NCBI GenBank assembly: GCA_031253705.1
Contig: JAIRVW010000171.1
Coordinates: 1 to 5,646, forward strand
Direction: 5' to 3'
DNA: 5,646 nucleotides
DNA from: Brucellaceae bacterium
GTDB taxonomy: Bacteria; Pseudomonadota; Alphaproteobacteria; Rhizobiales; Rhizobiaceae
Positions 4,844-5,646 of this stretch are shown piece by piece. Every line of letters starts with the position of its first letter. Position 1 is the stretch's first letter. The position numbers and the translations under genes were made by a program. The notes below the pieces were generated by a model. The model was not told where the DNA came from and searched no databases. It saw only the letters and a program-made list of their open reading frames with translations.

Positions 4844-5646
4844 TTAACCGTTGTTCTGCATTTTCGCGAAGACCGGATCCTCTGCCACTTCGACATCAGG
4901 ACGTACCGGTTCTTTCGGACCTGCCTTGACGGTACGAACCATCAGCCAGATCATGATGCACAACAGTGTTGTGTAGACGGTCAGGAAGAAACCAAGGCTG
5001 ATCACCAGATCAGTCATAGTGAGATTGGATGCCGCATAGAATGTCGGCAGCACACCTTCAATCGCCCAAGGCTGACGGCCATATTCCGCAACGATCCAGC
5101 CTGCTTCAATGGCAATCCATGGCAGCGGCAGGGAGAATACGGCAATCTTAAGCAATGTGCGGTTGGTATATTCGTGAATGCGATGCATGCTGGCCAGAAC
5201 GAAGGCCACAGCAAAGAAGGCAATGAAGTAGAAGCCCAGTGCCACCATGAGGCGGAACGACCAAAACAGAGTGCCAACGCTCGGGATGGTATCTTCAGCA
5301 GCCTTGCGGATTTCCTGCGGGGTCGCATTCTGAATATCATCGCGGTAACGCTTCAGCAGCAGGCCGTAGCCGAGATCCTGCCAGTTGGTGTTGAAGCTCG
5401 TACGGGCTTCAGTATCATTCGGGTTCGCACGAACACGATCAAGATCAACAGAAGCCTTGATACCGTTTTCGATACGTCTTTCAGCCATCTCAACCAGATC
5501 ATTGATGCCCGGCAGTTCTGTACTCAGACTGCGGGTTGTGATGAGGCCGAGAACATAAGGGATCTGAATTTCGTAGCTGTTCTTACCATCGCCCGGAATA
5601 GCAAACAGGTTGAAACCGGCAGGCGCAGGTTCTGTTTCCCACATTG
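4844..5646 (-). CDS. cydA: Cytochrome bd ubiquinol oxidase subunit I CydA (C-terminal half)
   Basis: CydA carries hemes b558, b595 and d and the quinol site. The window holds only the last 267 or so residues. The start lies outside to the right, and the first visible Met is internal. By comparison with E. coli the fragment begins near residue 259, just after the quinol-loop residues K252 and E257. The long Q-loop is present (WETEPAPAGF, IQIPYVLG, then DLGYGLLLKRY at fragment residues 90-100), so this is an E. coli-type long-loop enzyme. FRLMV (130-134) supplies the equivalents of R391 and of M393, an axial heme b558 ligand. GWIVAEYGRQPW (182-193) holds the equivalents of W441, E445 and R448. 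All key residues in the visible part are intact. In many bacteria cydDC lie nearby, but that is not visible here. Confidence 0.97.
   Translation of the reverse strand, partial: MWETEPAPAGFNLFAIPGDGKNSYEIQIPYVLGLITTRSLSTELPGINDLVEMAERRIENGIKASVDLDRVRANPNDTEARTSFNTNWQDLGYGLLLKRYRDDIQNATPQEIRKAAEDTIPSVGTLFWSFRLMVALGFYFIAFFAVAFVLASMHRIHEYTNRTLLKIAVFSLPLPWIAIEAGWIVAEYGRQPWAIEGVLPTFYAASNLTMTDLVISLGFFLTVYTTLLCIMIWLMVRTVKAGPKEPVRPDVEVAEDPVFAKMQNNG

Overview
The window looks like a chromosomal segment of an alphaproteobacterium, probably a member of the Hyphomicrobiales (Rhizobiales) with moderate GC. The clues are the rhizobial-type DUF2062 protein directly upstream of acpS, a rhizobial-like HemN, and an E. 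coli-like (long Q-loop) cytochrome bd oxidase. The assignment rests on family resemblance from memory, not on a search.

Left part (1-1456): a plus-strand gene ends at 67 and converges on a minus-strand pair, a DUF2062 membrane protein followed by acpS (holo-ACP synthase), which overlap by ATGA. A GC-rich hairpin separates the convergent genes. The pair is preceded by a 367-base non-coding region. This region holds a TATAAT box on the minus strand, a perfect 9-bp hairpin, and a possible 19-codon leader ORF whose stop overlaps the DUF2062 start.

Middle (1457-2153): a lone plus-strand gene encodes a 141-residue protein I do not recognise, with a Gly/His-rich tail. Its stop codon lies inside an 11-bp perfect inverted repeat. 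A C-rich, GC-rich gene-poor stretch follows, then a three-copy tandem repeat of about 30 bp that includes the last codons of hemN and carries a plus-strand terminator.

Right part (2136-5646), all minus strand: cydA (3' half only, running off the window), cydB, the small cydX (56 residues, easily missed) and hemN (oxygen-independent coproporphyrinogen III oxidase) form a tight operon. cydX and hemN overlap by ATGA. cydB, cydX and hemN each carry an AAGGA Shine-Dalgarno sequence exactly 8 nt before their ATG. The arrangement couples an oxygen-independent heme-synthesis step to a heme-rich, high-affinity terminal oxidase, which makes sense for life at low oxygen.

I see no CRISPR array, tRNA, rRNA or recognisable insertion sequence. 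The most notable features are the cydX-hemN coupling, the repeat array made from the hemN 3' end, the orphan gene with its stop-codon inverted repeat, and the structured leader of the DUF2062-acpS pair.
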